Shown: one piece after another, positions 8,398 through 16,187 of the stretch
Numbering within the stretch: the stretch's first letter is position 1
Layout: the number at the start of each line of letters is the position of its first letter
Assembly (NCBI RefSeq): GCF_000302535.1
Contig: NC_018708.1
Location: 5,022,001 to 5,086,000, forward strand
Length of the DNA stretch: 64,000 nt
Source: Acidovorax sp. KKS102
Lineage (GTDB): Bacteria; Pseudomonadota; Gammaproteobacteria; Burkholderiales; Burkholderiaceae_C
Reading direction: 5' to 3'
The notes under the pieces: model-generated
The model's input: only the letters and a program-made list of their open reading frames with translations
Databases searched by the model: none
What the model was told of the DNA's origin: nothing
Program-made: the position numbers and the translations under genes

Positions 8398-9639
8398 ATG
8401 ACGAACGAGACCGCCATGAACTCCACCACCGCCCCCCGCTCTGCCCAGACCCTGCCCGCCGGCACCCCCGCAGCCGCACGCACAGCGCTCAAGCTGCTGC
8501 ACAAGCTGCAGCACGGTCACCTCACGGTGCAACTGCCCGACGGCACCCTGCAGCACTTCGGCCACGGGAACGGTCCCTCGGCCGCGATCACGCTCAAGAA
8601 CTGGAATGTGTGCAGCGCCGCACTCAAGTCGGGCGACATCGGCTTTGCCGAGAGCTACATCGCGGGCGACTGGACCACGCCGCACCTCACCGACCTGCTC
8701 AAGCTCTTCATCGCCAACCGCCAACAGGTCGAAGGCGTGATCTACGGCACCTGGGCGGGCCGCCTGCTGTACCGCATCAAGCATTTGCTCAACCGCAACA
8801 CCCGCGCCAACAGCCAGAAGAACATCCACGCCCACTACGACCTGGGCAATGCGTTCTACGAACTCTGGCTGGACGACACGATGAACTATTCGTCCGCTTG
8901 GTTCGAGGGCGATGCGGGCGGCGACATGCGCAAGGCCCAGCACGCCAAAGTGCGCCGCGCGTTGCGTATGGCCGGCGTGCAGGCGGGCGACCGCGTGCTG
9001 GAGATCGGCTGCGGCTGGGGCGCGCTGGCCGAGATGGCAACCGTCGAATTCGGCGCCCGCCTGACGGGGGTGACGCTGTCCACCGAGCAGCTCGCGTTTG
9101 CGCAAAAGCGCATGGCGCAGCAGGGGGTGGCCGAGCGTGCCGACCTGCGCCTGCAGGACTACCGCGACATCCAGGACGGCCCGTACGACGCCATCTGCTC
9201 CATCGAGATGGTCGAGGCCGTGGGCCGCGAATACTGGCCCACCTACTTCCAGTCGGTGAACCGGCTGCTCAAGCCCGGTGGCAAGGCCTGCATCCAGAGC
9301 ATCGTCATCGACGACAGCCTGTTCGACCGCTACATCAGTTCCACCGACTTCATCCAGCAATACATTTTCCCCGGCGGCTGCCTGCCCTGCCCGCGCGAGT
9401 TCCGCCGCGAGGCCGAGACGGCGGGCCTGCGCGTGGTGGACGAGTTCGCGTTCGGCCAGGACTACGCCGAAACCCTCAAGCGCTGGCGCGAGCGTTTTCT
9501 GGCGCAGCGCACGCAGATCCTGCAGTTGGGCTTTGACCAGCGCTTCATGCACATCTGGGAGTTCTACCTCGCGTACTGCGAAGCGGCGTTTGCGATGAGC
9601 AACATCGACCTGGTGCAGTACACGCTGGTCAAGGACTGA
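8398..9639 (+). CDS. Cyclopropane-fatty-acyl-phospholipid synthase family methyltransferase
   Basis: 413 residues from ATG 8398; the open frame runs further upstream but only as a shadow of the DUF1365 gene. It has the CFA-synthase fold: YDLGNAFYELWLDDTMNYSSAWFEG, the SAM motif VLEIGCGWGALAEMA near residue 200, CSIEMVEAVG, and the C-terminal FIQQYIFPGGCLP block. It would transfer a methyl or methylene from SAM to unsaturated acyl chains of membrane phospholipids. Because of its neighbours (FAD oxidoreductase, DUF1365) it could be the methylase of a furan-fatty-acid route rather than a true cyclopropane synthase. It sits 5 bases after DUF1365 in the same operon. Confidence 0.9.
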   Translation: MTNETAMNSTTAPRSAQTLPAGTPAAARTALKLLHKLQHGHLTVQLPDGTLQHFGHGNGPSAAITLKNWNVCSAALKSGDIGFAESYIAGDWTTPHLTDLLKLFIANRQQVEGVIYGTWAGRLLYRIKHLLNRNTRANSQKNIHAHYDLGNAFYELWLDDTMNYSSAWFEGDAGGDMRKAQHAKVRRALRMAGVQAGDRVLEIGCGWGALAEMATVEFGARLTGVTLSTEQLAFAQKRMAQQGVAERADLRLQDYRDIQDGPYDAICSIEMVEAVGREYWPTYFQSVNRLLKPGGKACIQSIVIDDSLFDRYISSTDFIQQYIFPGGCLPCPREFRREAETAGLRVVDEFAFGQDYAETLKRWRERFLAQRTQILQLGFDQRFMHIWEFYLAYCEAAFAMSNIDLVQYTLVKD

Positions 9640-9658
9640 TCAAAAACCGAGAATTGCT

Positions 9659-10234
9659 ATGAAAAACATAGCTATTACCGCAATATTCACTAGCGCTTTG
9701 ATGGCTTTTGGACCTCAAACCGCGCTGGCGCAGGTGGCAGAGGCCAGCGCCGCCGCTGCAGCCCCGCTGTCGGGCGCGCGGCTGGTGGGGCAGGGCGTGC
9801 TGCGCTTTCTGGGGTTTGAGATCTACCGCGCGCGGCTGTGGGTGCAGCCCGGCTTTGACGCCGACAACTACGCGGCCCACCCCTTGGCGCTGGAGCTGAC
9901 CTACCACCGCGATTTTTCGGCCGACGCCATCGCCAAGCGCTCCATCGAGGAGATGCGCCGCGTCGGCAGCTTCACGCCCCAGCAGGCCGCGCGCTGGCAG
10001 CAGGCGCTGGCCGCCGCCTTGCCAGATGTAAAGGCGGGCGACCGGCTGCTGGGCCTGTACCAGCCCGGCGCGGGCGCCGTGTTCAAGATGGGCGGGCGTG
10101 TGGTGGGCGAGGTGCCCGACGCCGAGTTCTCGCGCCTGTTCTTCGGCATCTGGCTGTCGCCACAGACCTCCGAGCCCGGACTGCGGCAAGAGCTGATCGC
10201 CGCCACCCGCACGGCGGGCCAAGGGCAGCAATGA
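9659..10234 (+). CDS. Exported chalcone-isomerase-like protein
   Basis: 191 residues. The signal peptide MKNIAITAIFTSALMAFG...TALAQ is followed by the chalcone-isomerase-like fold seen in many proteobacterial periplasmic proteins (GQGVLRFLGFEIYRARLWV, then ELTYHRDFSADAIAKRSIEEMRR). Plant chalcone isomerase catalysis is not implied; relatives probably bind fatty acids. Most of the signal peptide is encoded by a dispersed repeat (9668-9720). Its stop overlaps the ATG of the MFS gene (ATGA), so translation is coupled. Role in the lipid operon: perhaps acyl-chain binding in the periplasm (inference). Confidence 0.8.
   Translation: MKNIAITAIFTSALMAFGPQTALAQVAEASAAAAAPLSGARLVGQGVLRFLGFEIYRARLWVQPGFDADNYAAHPLALELTYHRDFSADAIAKRSIEEMRRVGSFTPQQAARWQQALAAALPDVKAGDRLLGLYQPGAGAVFKMGGRVVGEVPDAEFSRLFFGIWLSPQTSEPGLRQELIAATRTAGQGQQ
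9668..9720 (+). repeat. Dispersed repeat, copy 2 (signal peptide of chalcone-isomerase-like protein)
   Basis: Layout: ATAGCTATT, 13 bases, CTAGCGCT, then 23 bases ending CCTCAAAC. It aligns without gaps to the intergenic copy at 63209-63261. It encodes IAITAIFTSALMAFGPQ, the hydrophobic core of the signal peptide. Confidence 0.85.
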
Positions 10235-11523
10235 CCACCACCCCGCCCATTCGCGCCGGCCAAGGCCTGGCCTATGGGCTGCTGGGCCTGCCGCTGGCGT
10301 TTGTGGCGCTGCCTCTGTACGTGCTGCTGCCCAACCACTACGCGCGCGAGTTCGGCATGCCGCTGGCCACGCTGGGGTCGGTGCTGCTGGCGGCAAGGCT
10401 GTTGGATGCGGTGTCCGACCCGCTGCTGGGCCGCCTGTCGGACTACCTGTTTGGCCGCTCGGTGCGCGCCGTTCTGGCGGTGGGCGCGGTGTCTGCCGTG
10501 GTGCTGGCACTGGGGCTGACCAGCCTGTTCTTCCCGCAGGTGCGCGGGGCCGATGCGCTCATCGCCTGGGCGATGGTGGCGCTGCTCATCACCTACACCG
10601 CCTACAGCCAGCTGGGCATTGCGCACCAGTCCTGGGGCGCGCGGCTGGGCGGCGACGAGCTGCAGCGCGGCCGCATCGTGGCCTGGCGCGAGGGCGCAGC
10701 GCTGGTCGGAGTAGTCACCGCCTCGGTGCTGCCCGCACTGCTGGGCCTGCCAGTCATGCTCAGCGTGTTTGCACTCACCTTGCTGCTGGGCTGGTGGGCG
10801 TGGACGCGCGCGCCGCGCCCCACAGGCCACGCGGGCGCCGTGGCCGGCGTGTACCGCCCGCCCCAACGTGCCAGCCTGTGGCGGCCCTGGGGGCGGCCCG
10901 CCTTCCGCCGCTTGCTGGCGGTGTTCATGCTCAACGGCATTGCCAGCGCCATCCCCGCCACGCTGGTACTGTTCTTCATTCAGGACCGCCTGCAGGCCCC
11001 GCCCGCGCAGGAGCCGATGTTCCTGGCCGCTTATTTCGTCTGCGCGGCGCTGTCCATCCCGCTGTGGCTGCGCGCCGTGGCGCGCTGGGGTCTGGCGCGC
11101 ACCTGGCTGGCCGGCATGCTGCTGGCGATTGCGGTGTTTGTGTGGACGGCGTTCCTGGGTGCGGGCGATGTGGTGCCATTCCTCATCGTCTGTGCGCTGT
11201 CGGGCGTGGCCCTGGGCACCGACCTGGCCCTGCCCAGCGCCCTGCTGGCGGGCGTGATTGCCGCCGAGGGCGACAGCGGCCAGCACGAGGGCGCTTACTT
11301 TGGCTGGTGGAACTTTGCCACCAAGCTCAACCTGGCGCTGGCCGCAGGCCTGGCGCTGCCGCTGCTAGGCTGGTGGGGCTACACGCCAGGCACACGCAGC
11401 GACGACGGCCTGCACACCCTGGGGCTGGCCTACGCCGTGCTGCCCTGCGCGCTCAAGCTGCTGGCAGCGGCGGCGCTGTATTGGCTGGTGCTTCGGCCTG
11501 CGCGCGGCGCGGCCAGTGCCTGA
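10231..11523 (+). CDS. MFS / sugar-cation symporter-like carrier
   Basis: 430 residues with about 12 hydrophobic helices. Resembles the GPH (MelB-like) branch: LLAARLLDAVSDPLLGRLSDYLFG near the N-terminus carries the conserved Asp pair in helix 2, and TYTAYSQLGIAHQSWGA lies in helix 4. The ATG overlaps the stop of the preceding gene (ATGA). In this operon context a lipid-linked or metabolite substrate is more likely than a sugar, but nothing in the sequence decides this. The equivalent carrier is part of the Rhodobacter operon. Confidence 0.85.
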   Translation: MTTTPPIRAGQGLAYGLLGLPLAFVALPLYVLLPNHYAREFGMPLATLGSVLLAARLLDAVSDPLLGRLSDYLFGRSVRAVLAVGAVSAVVLALGLTSLFFPQVRGADALIAWAMVALLITYTAYSQLGIAHQSWGARLGGDELQRGRIVAWREGAALVGVVTASVLPALLGLPVMLSVFALTLLLGWWAWTRAPRPTGHAGAVAGVYRPPQRASLWRPWGRPAFRRLLAVFMLNGIASAIPATLVLFFIQDRLQAPPAQEPMFLAAYFVCAALSIPLWLRAVARWGLARTWLAGMLLAIAVFVWTAFLGAGDVVPFLIVCALSGVALGTDLALPSALLAGVIAAEGDSGQHEGAYFGWWNFATKLNLALAAGLALPLLGWWGYTPGTRSDDGLHTLGLAYAVLPCALKLLAAAALYWLVLRPARGAASA

Positions 11524-11543
11524 TTTTTCAAGGGATGCCCAAC

Positions 11544-12083
11544 ATGCAAAGACGCCTTCTCCTCTCCGCCGCCGTGGCCGCACCTGTGGTCTTGTCCGGC
11601 TGCGCCAGCCAGAACCTCGATGGCTACGCCAGCGAAAAACCGGTGCTGGACCTGGCCCAGTACTTCAACGGCAAGATCGACGCCTACGGCATCTTCCAGG
11701 ACCGCAGCGGGCAGATCGTCAAACGCTTCACCGTGGTGATGGACTGCAGCTGGAAGGGCAACGAGGGCGTGCTGGACGAAGCCTTCACCTATTCCGACGG
11801 CACCACGCAGCGCCGCATCTGGCGCCTGACGAAGCATTCCGACGGCCGCTACACCGGTACCGCCGACGATGTGGTGGGCACGGCCAACGGCCAGACGCGC
11901 GGCAACGCCTTCCGCTGGAACTACACGCTGGCCCTGCCCGTGGATGGCAAGGTCTACAACGTGGACCTGGACGACTGGATGTACCTCATCGATGATCGCG
12001 TGATGCTCAACCGCGCCACCATGAGCAAGTTCGGCGTGCGGCTTGGCGAGATCACCTTGTCCTTCACCAAGCGCGCACCATGA
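11544..12083 (+). CDS. DUF3833 family lipoprotein
   Basis: 179 residues. ATG 11544 was preferred over 11535 because AAGGG lies about 9 bases upstream of it. It begins with a lipoprotein signal (MQRRLLLSAAVAAPVVLSGC), lipobox LSGC. The body has DUF3833 features: YFNGKIDAYGIFQDRSGQIV, a WRL strand and the VDLDDWMYLIDDRVMLNR block near the C-terminus. Probably anchored in the outer or inner membrane facing the periplasm. The stop overlaps the next gene (ATGA). Function is unknown; conserved companion of the SDR and MFS genes in this type of operon. Confidence 0.85.
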   Translation: MQRRLLLSAAVAAPVVLSGCASQNLDGYASEKPVLDLAQYFNGKIDAYGIFQDRSGQIVKRFTVVMDCSWKGNEGVLDEAFTYSDGTTQRRIWRLTKHSDGRYTGTADDVVGTANGQTRGNAFRWNYTLALPVDGKVYNVDLDDWMYLIDDRVMLNRATMSKFGVRLGEITLSFTKRAP

Positions 12084-12862
12084 AACTCAACCCTCCCTTG
12101 CGCGACTGGAAGGGTCGCCGGGCCTGGCTCATCGGAGCCAGCAGCGGCATTGGCCGGGCCACGGCGGCAGCGCTGCATGCGCGCGGCGCGCAAGTCATCG
12201 TCTCGGCCCGGAGCAGCGATGCGCTGAACGCCTTTGTGGTGCAGCACCCCGGCAGCACCGCGCTGGCTTTTGACACGGCTGAACCTGCCCAGGTACAAGC
12301 CGCCGCCGCGCAGGTGCTGGCGGACGGCGTGCCCGACCTGGTGTGCTACTGCGCGGGCTACTACCGCGACATGCGCGCGACCGACTTCGACCTGACCGTG
12401 ATGCTGCGCCACGAGCAGATCAACTACAACGGCGCACTGCATGTGCTGGCCGCCGTGCTGCCCGCCATGCTCACTGCGGCCCATACGGGGCACCCTGGGC
12501 ATGTGAGCCTGATCAGCAGCGTGGCGGGGTTCCGGGGCCTGCCCAAGAGCCTGGCCTACGGGCCCACCAAGGCCGCGCTCATCAACCTGGCCGAGGCGCT
12601 GTACCTGGACCTGCACGACCTGGGCCTGGGCGTGAGCGTGATTAACCCCGGCTTTGTGGCCACGCCGCTCACGGCGGGCAACGACTTCACCATGCCTGCG
12701 CTCATCTCCCCCGAAGCGGCAGCCGACGCCATCCTGCAGGGCTGGGCGCGCGGGCAGTTCGATATTCACTTCCCCAAGCGCTTTACGCGCGTGATGAAGC
12801 TGCTGCGGCTGCTGCCCTACCGGTGGTACTTTCCAGCCGTCCGCAAGTTCACGGGACTCTGA
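12080..12862 (+). CDS. Short-chain dehydrogenase/reductase (SDR)
   Basis: 260 residues, Rossmann fold. The NAD(P) motif is GASSGIGRATAAAL near residue 18; the catalytic Ser is in SLISSVAG and the YxxxK pair in YGPTKAALINLAE. An N-terminal Arg-rich turn and VIVSAR after strand 2 favour NADP(H). The C-terminal segment FPKRFTRVMKLLRLLPYRWYF is basic and amphipathic, suggesting peripheral membrane contact. Translationally coupled to the DUF3833 gene. Likely acts on a lipid-derived carbonyl or hydroxyl group (inference). Confidence 0.88.
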   Translation: MKLNPPLRDWKGRRAWLIGASSGIGRATAAALHARGAQVIVSARSSDALNAFVVQHPGSTALAFDTAEPAQVQAAAAQVLADGVPDLVCYCAGYYRDMRATDFDLTVMLRHEQINYNGALHVLAAVLPAMLTAAHTGHPGHVSLISSVAGFRGLPKSLAYGPTKAALINLAEALYLDLHDLGLGVSVINPGFVATPLTAGNDFTMPALISPEAAADAILQGWARGQFDIHFPKRFTRVMKLLRLLPYRWYFPAVRKFTGL

Positions 12863-12868
12863 GTTTCC

Positions 12869-13324
12869 ATGCAACCCCCTTACACCGCCCCCGCTACCGA
12901 AGAAGCCGTCACGCGCGTCATTGCGTTTTTTGAAAACCTGTCGCCCGCCGATGTGGCGACCATCGGCCAGTTCTATGCGCCCCAGGCGCGCTTCAAGGAC
13001 CCGTTCAACGAGGTGGTGGGCGTGCCTGCCATCCAGGGCATCTTTGCCCACATGTTCGAGGCCCTGGAGCAGCCGCGTTTTGTGGTTACGGGCCGCGTGG
13101 TGCAGGGACAGCAGTGCTTCTTGACCTGGGACTTTCTGTTCGCGTTCAAGGACTTCCACAAGGGCGTGACGCAGACAGTGCGCGGCGCCTCGCACCTGGT
13201 GCTGGACGCCCAGGGCCAGGTGACCTTGCACCGCGACTACTGGGATGCCGCCGAGGAGCTGTACGAAAAGCTGCCCGTGGTGGGCGCGCTGATGCGCTGG
13301 CTCAAGAAGCGCGCCAACAGCTGA
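12869..13324 (+). CDS. NTF2-like (SnoaL-type) family protein
   Basis: 151 residues, last gene of the operon, 6 bases after the SDR. It shows the alpha+beta cone pattern: an N-terminal helix pair with FYAPQARFKDPFNEVVG, then strands containing TWDFLFAF and HLVLDAQGQVTLHRDYWDA. Relatives are isomerases, dehydratases or binding proteins for steroid- and polyketide-like molecules. No catalytic pair can be fixed from sequence alone. It ends 15 bases before the stop codon of a convergent gene, so any terminator must overlap that gene. Confidence 0.75.
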   Translation: MQPPYTAPATEEAVTRVIAFFENLSPADVATIGQFYAPQARFKDPFNEVVGVPAIQGIFAHMFEALEQPRFVVTGRVVQGQQCFLTWDFLFAFKDFHKGVTQTVRGASHLVLDAQGQVTLHRDYWDAAEELYEKLPVVGALMRWLKKRANS

Positions 13325-13339
13325 CGGTCCGGGCCTTCA

Positions 13340-14245
13340 TCACCCCACCGCGCGGATGCGTGGGTGCCCCGGCAGCGGCACCGCACGCTGCAGCACGCCT
13401 TCGGCCAGCCACAGTGCACTGTTCCATGCGCGCTGCGCGACATAGGGCAGCGGCAGCTGCTGGTAGTCGTCGTTGAAGACTTCAAAGCTGTAGTCGCCCT
13501 GGTAGCCCATGCCATCCAGCGTGCGCACCAGCTCGGCCAGCGCCTGGCTGTGCACGCCCTCGCCGGGGAACACGCGAAAGTGCCGCGCAGTCTCGATGCG
13601 CTCCTGCACCGTGCGCGTCTCCTGCCACATGAAGTCCGACAGCTGCACGAGGTAGATCTTGGCCGGATCCACATCCTCCAGCGCCGAGAGTGGCGTGCTG
13701 GTGGCGAACTGGTGGTACGAGTCGATGGCCAGGCCCAGGTTGGGGCAGTCGGCCTGCTCCACGGCCGCCCAGGCCTGGTGCACCTCGTTGATGTGGCGGC
13801 CCCACGAGAGGCCTTCAAAGGCCACACGGATGCCGTGCGGCAGCGCCAGCAGGGCCAGCTTGCGCAGGTCCCGCGCAATGGCGTCGGCGTCGGCCGTGGC
13901 GTGTGACGATGTGGAGCTGCAGGCCAGCAGCACGGGCGCACCCAGGTCGCGCGCCATCAGGATCATCTGCTTGGCAATGTCCACCTTGTAGCTGTGCAGG
14001 TGGCCTGAGAGGCCTTCAAAATCGCGCAGCACCTGAAAGCCCGTCACGCGCAGGCCGCTGTTGCGCACGGCGTGCACAGCGGCCTCGATGCCCGCAGGGT
14101 GGCCCACGATGTCGCGCGCGGCCAGCATGATCTGACCGAAGCCTGCCGCCTTGACGGCGGCGAGCTTGGCCTCCAGCGGCCCGGCCAGGCTGATGGTGTC
14201 CATGCCGAAATCGGCGACGTTGCGTTGCATGGTGGATCGGCGCAT
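13340..14245 (-). CDS. 3-dehydroshikimate dehydratase-like TIM-barrel protein
   Basis: 301 residues of the AP-endonuclease-2/sugar-phosphate-isomerase superfamily. Candidate metal ligands line up with bacterial dehydroshikimate dehydratases: Glu near 142 (RVAFEGLSWGRH), Asp/His near 174-177 (LAIDSYHQF), Gln near 199 (YLVQLSDF) and Glu near 252 (YSFEVFND). It would convert 3-dehydroshikimate to protocatechuate. In pseudomonads (QuiC) this domain is fused to an HPPD-like domain; here the two halves are separate adjacent genes. Last gene of a minus-strand operon with shikimate dehydrogenase and a TRAP transporter. Confidence 0.78.
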   Translation of the reverse strand: MRRSTMQRNVADFGMDTISLAGPLEAKLAAVKAAGFGQIMLAARDIVGHPAGIEAAVHAVRNSGLRVTGFQVLRDFEGLSGHLHSYKVDIAKQMILMARDLGAPVLLACSSTSSHATADADAIARDLRKLALLALPHGIRVAFEGLSWGRHINEVHQAWAAVEQADCPNLGLAIDSYHQFATSTPLSALEDVDPAKIYLVQLSDFMWQETRTVQERIETARHFRVFPGEGVHSQALAELVRTLDGMGYQGDYSFEVFNDDYQQLPLPYVAQRAWNSALWLAEGVLQRAVPLPGHPRIRAVG

Positions 14246-14260
14246 GGGCAGTCTCCAGGC

Positions 14261-15160
14261 TCAGCGCGCGTCGAGCACCAGCTCGAAGCTGGGCGAGGCT
14301 GCATCGGCACGCGTGAGGGCGCCGCGCGTGCCGGTGTGCACGCCCGTGGGCGACTCCACAAACTCCACGCCGCGCGCACGCAGTGCATTCACAGTGGCCA
14401 GCACGTCGGGCGTGCCAAAGGCCACGCGCTGCAGCAGCTCCTCGGGGTCGGCATCCAGTGCATCGACCTGCGGCTCAATCAGTTGCCAGTGCAATGTGCC
14501 GCACGGGCTGGACAGGATGCGGCCATGGGTGAGCACGCCAAACGACTGGTTGGGCGCCAGCTCGGCAAAGCCGAACAGCTCGCTGTAGAAGTGGATCCAG
14601 TCCGCCGCGCGCCCCAGGCCGATGTACTGCACCACGCCAAACAAGTGCAGGCCTTGCAGTGCGGGCGGGCACGGGTGGACGGTGGGAATGGGCACAAAGT
14701 CCACGTCGTAGATGGAGAACTCTTTCCAGCGGTCCACGAAGTAGATGCGGCTCGCGCCCACACCGTGGATGGCGGGGATGTTCAGCTCCATCACCTCAAC
14801 CTCGGTGTGCACGGCCCATGCGCCCAACTCCAGCACGCGGCGAAACGCTGCGGCGGCATTGCCGACACGGAATGCGACGGCGGCCAGCACGGGGGCTTCG
14901 GTGAGCGTAGGCGGTGCATGCAGGCCCGTGCGCTCGGCATCCTGGTGTGCGTTGACGATGATGTTCATGTCGCCCTGGCGGTACAGCAGCACCTCGCGCG
15001 AGCGGTGGCGCGCCACGGGCTGGAAGCCCATGCGCTCCAGCGCCTGGCCCAGCGCTTGCGGGCGGCTGGTGGCGTATTCGATGAACTCCACGCCCTGCAA
15101 GCCCAGGGGGTTGGGCAGTTCGCCCAGCGCTTCGCGGGCGGCCATCATCGGGGTGCTCAT
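14261..15160 (-). CDS. HPPD-like (VOC fold) protein, metal ligands apparently lost
   Basis: 299 residues from ATG 15160, which has AAGGAG 8 bases upstream; the frame is open 29 codons further into the neighbouring gene. Two VOC repeats resemble 4-hydroxyphenylpyruvate dioxygenase: GVEFIEYAT opens the first, and the second holds DWIHFYSELFGF, a late LQRVAFGTPDV strand and a terminal FELVLDAR. Where HPPD has its two iron-binding His (before the second FY helix, and in QHIA) this protein shows Val/Gln and Arg; only the final Glu remains. It is 15 bases upstream of the dehydratase gene and matches the C-terminal half of fused QuiC proteins. Probably a structural partner or altered enzyme. Confidence 0.72.
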   Translation of the reverse strand: MSTPMMAAREALGELPNPLGLQGVEFIEYATSRPQALGQALERMGFQPVARHRSREVLLYRQGDMNIIVNAHQDAERTGLHAPPTLTEAPVLAAVAFRVGNAAAAFRRVLELGAWAVHTEVEVMELNIPAIHGVGASRIYFVDRWKEFSIYDVDFVPIPTVHPCPPALQGLHLFGVVQYIGLGRAADWIHFYSELFGFAELAPNQSFGVLTHGRILSSPCGTLHWQLIEPQVDALDADPEELLQRVAFGTPDVLATVNALRARGVEFVESPTGVHTGTRGALTRADAASPSFELVLDAR

Positions 15161-15197
15161 GGGGTTGGCTCCTTGTGGTTTGCTGCGGGCGTTGGCA

Positions 15198-16106
15198 TCA
15201 GCGGGTACTGACCAGGCGGCGGAAATGCGCGTCCATGCGTGCGGCATCGGGCGCCTCGCCAGTGAACAGCTCGAACGCGCCCACAGCCTGGCCCACGGCC
15301 ATGCCGCCGCCGTCCGACACGCGGCAGCCCAGTGCGCGCGCGGCCTGCACCAGCGCGGTGTCGAGCGGGAAATACACCACCTCAGACACCCACATCGCGG
15401 GCCGCAGCAGCGCCACGTCCAGCGGCAGGCCGGGCAGTTTGTCCATGCCCGTGGGCGTGGCGTGGATCAGGCCGGTGGCTTGTGCCATGGCCGCTTGGAT
15501 GTCAGCCGCTTCGGCCCGGGCGCCGTAGAGCGCATTCACGTCGGCCGCCAGTTGCGCTGCGCGCTCGGGCTGTGCATCGACGATGCTCAGGTGCTCGGCG
15601 CCCAGGCGCAACACGGCGTGTGCAATTGCAGCGCCCGCACCGCCTGCGCCCAGCAGCACCACGCGGCGCAGGTCGGCGCCGGGCAGCGCGCGGGTAAAGC
15701 CCCAGGCCCAGCCCGATCCATCGGTGTTGTGCCCCACCAGTTGTCCATCACGGATAACCACGGTGTTCACGGCGCCCATAGCGCGCGCTTCTTCGGACAG
15801 GCTGTCGAGGTGCGGGATCACTGCCTGCTTGCAGGGGTAGGTCACGTTGCAGCCCGCATAGCCCATGATGCGCGCCGCTGACAACAGCGTGGGCAGATGC
15901 TCCACCGAGGACGCCGAGCGGTCCAGGTCAATGAGCTGGTAGTGCAGGCGCATGCCGTGGTGGCGTGCTTCTTCTTCGTGCAGCGCGGGCGACAGCGACT
16001 TCTGGATGCCGGCACCGATCAGCCCGATCAGCACCTTGCGGGGGCTTGTGGAGGACATGGTGGACATGGGTGTGGTGACCGGGGGATCAAGCAGCTGGGT
16101 GCTCAT
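15198..16106 (-). CDS. Shikimate/quinate dehydrogenase (AroE family)
   Basis: Up to 302 residues; internal Met codons at 16067 and 16058 are alternative starts and none has a clear ribosome site. Family motifs: KSLSPALH (substrate Ser pair), NVTYPCKQ with the catalytic Lys near residue 92, GHNTDGSGW, and LLGAGGAGAAIAHA for NAD(P) binding. Clustering with a dehydroshikimate dehydratase and a TRAP transporter points to catabolism of quinate or shikimate (oxidation toward 3-dehydroshikimate), not to the biosynthetic AroE role. Part of the six-gene minus-strand operon. Confidence 0.88.
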   Translation of the reverse strand: MSTQLLDPPVTTPMSTMSSTSPRKVLIGLIGAGIQKSLSPALHEEEARHHGMRLHYQLIDLDRSASSVEHLPTLLSAARIMGYAGCNVTYPCKQAVIPHLDSLSEEARAMGAVNTVVIRDGQLVGHNTDGSGWAWGFTRALPGADLRRVVLLGAGGAGAAIAHAVLRLGAEHLSIVDAQPERAAQLAADVNALYGARAEAADIQAAMAQATGLIHATPTGMDKLPGLPLDVALLRPAMWVSEVVYFPLDTALVQAARALGCRVSDGGGMAVGQAVGAFELFTGEAPDAARMDAHFRRLVSTR

Positions 16107-16187
16107 GGGGCGGGCGGAATGCGGGGTGAATGCACGGCCGGGCGTGGCCAGGCCATGGGCGGCCGTGCGAGGAGGACAGCGTGGGGC

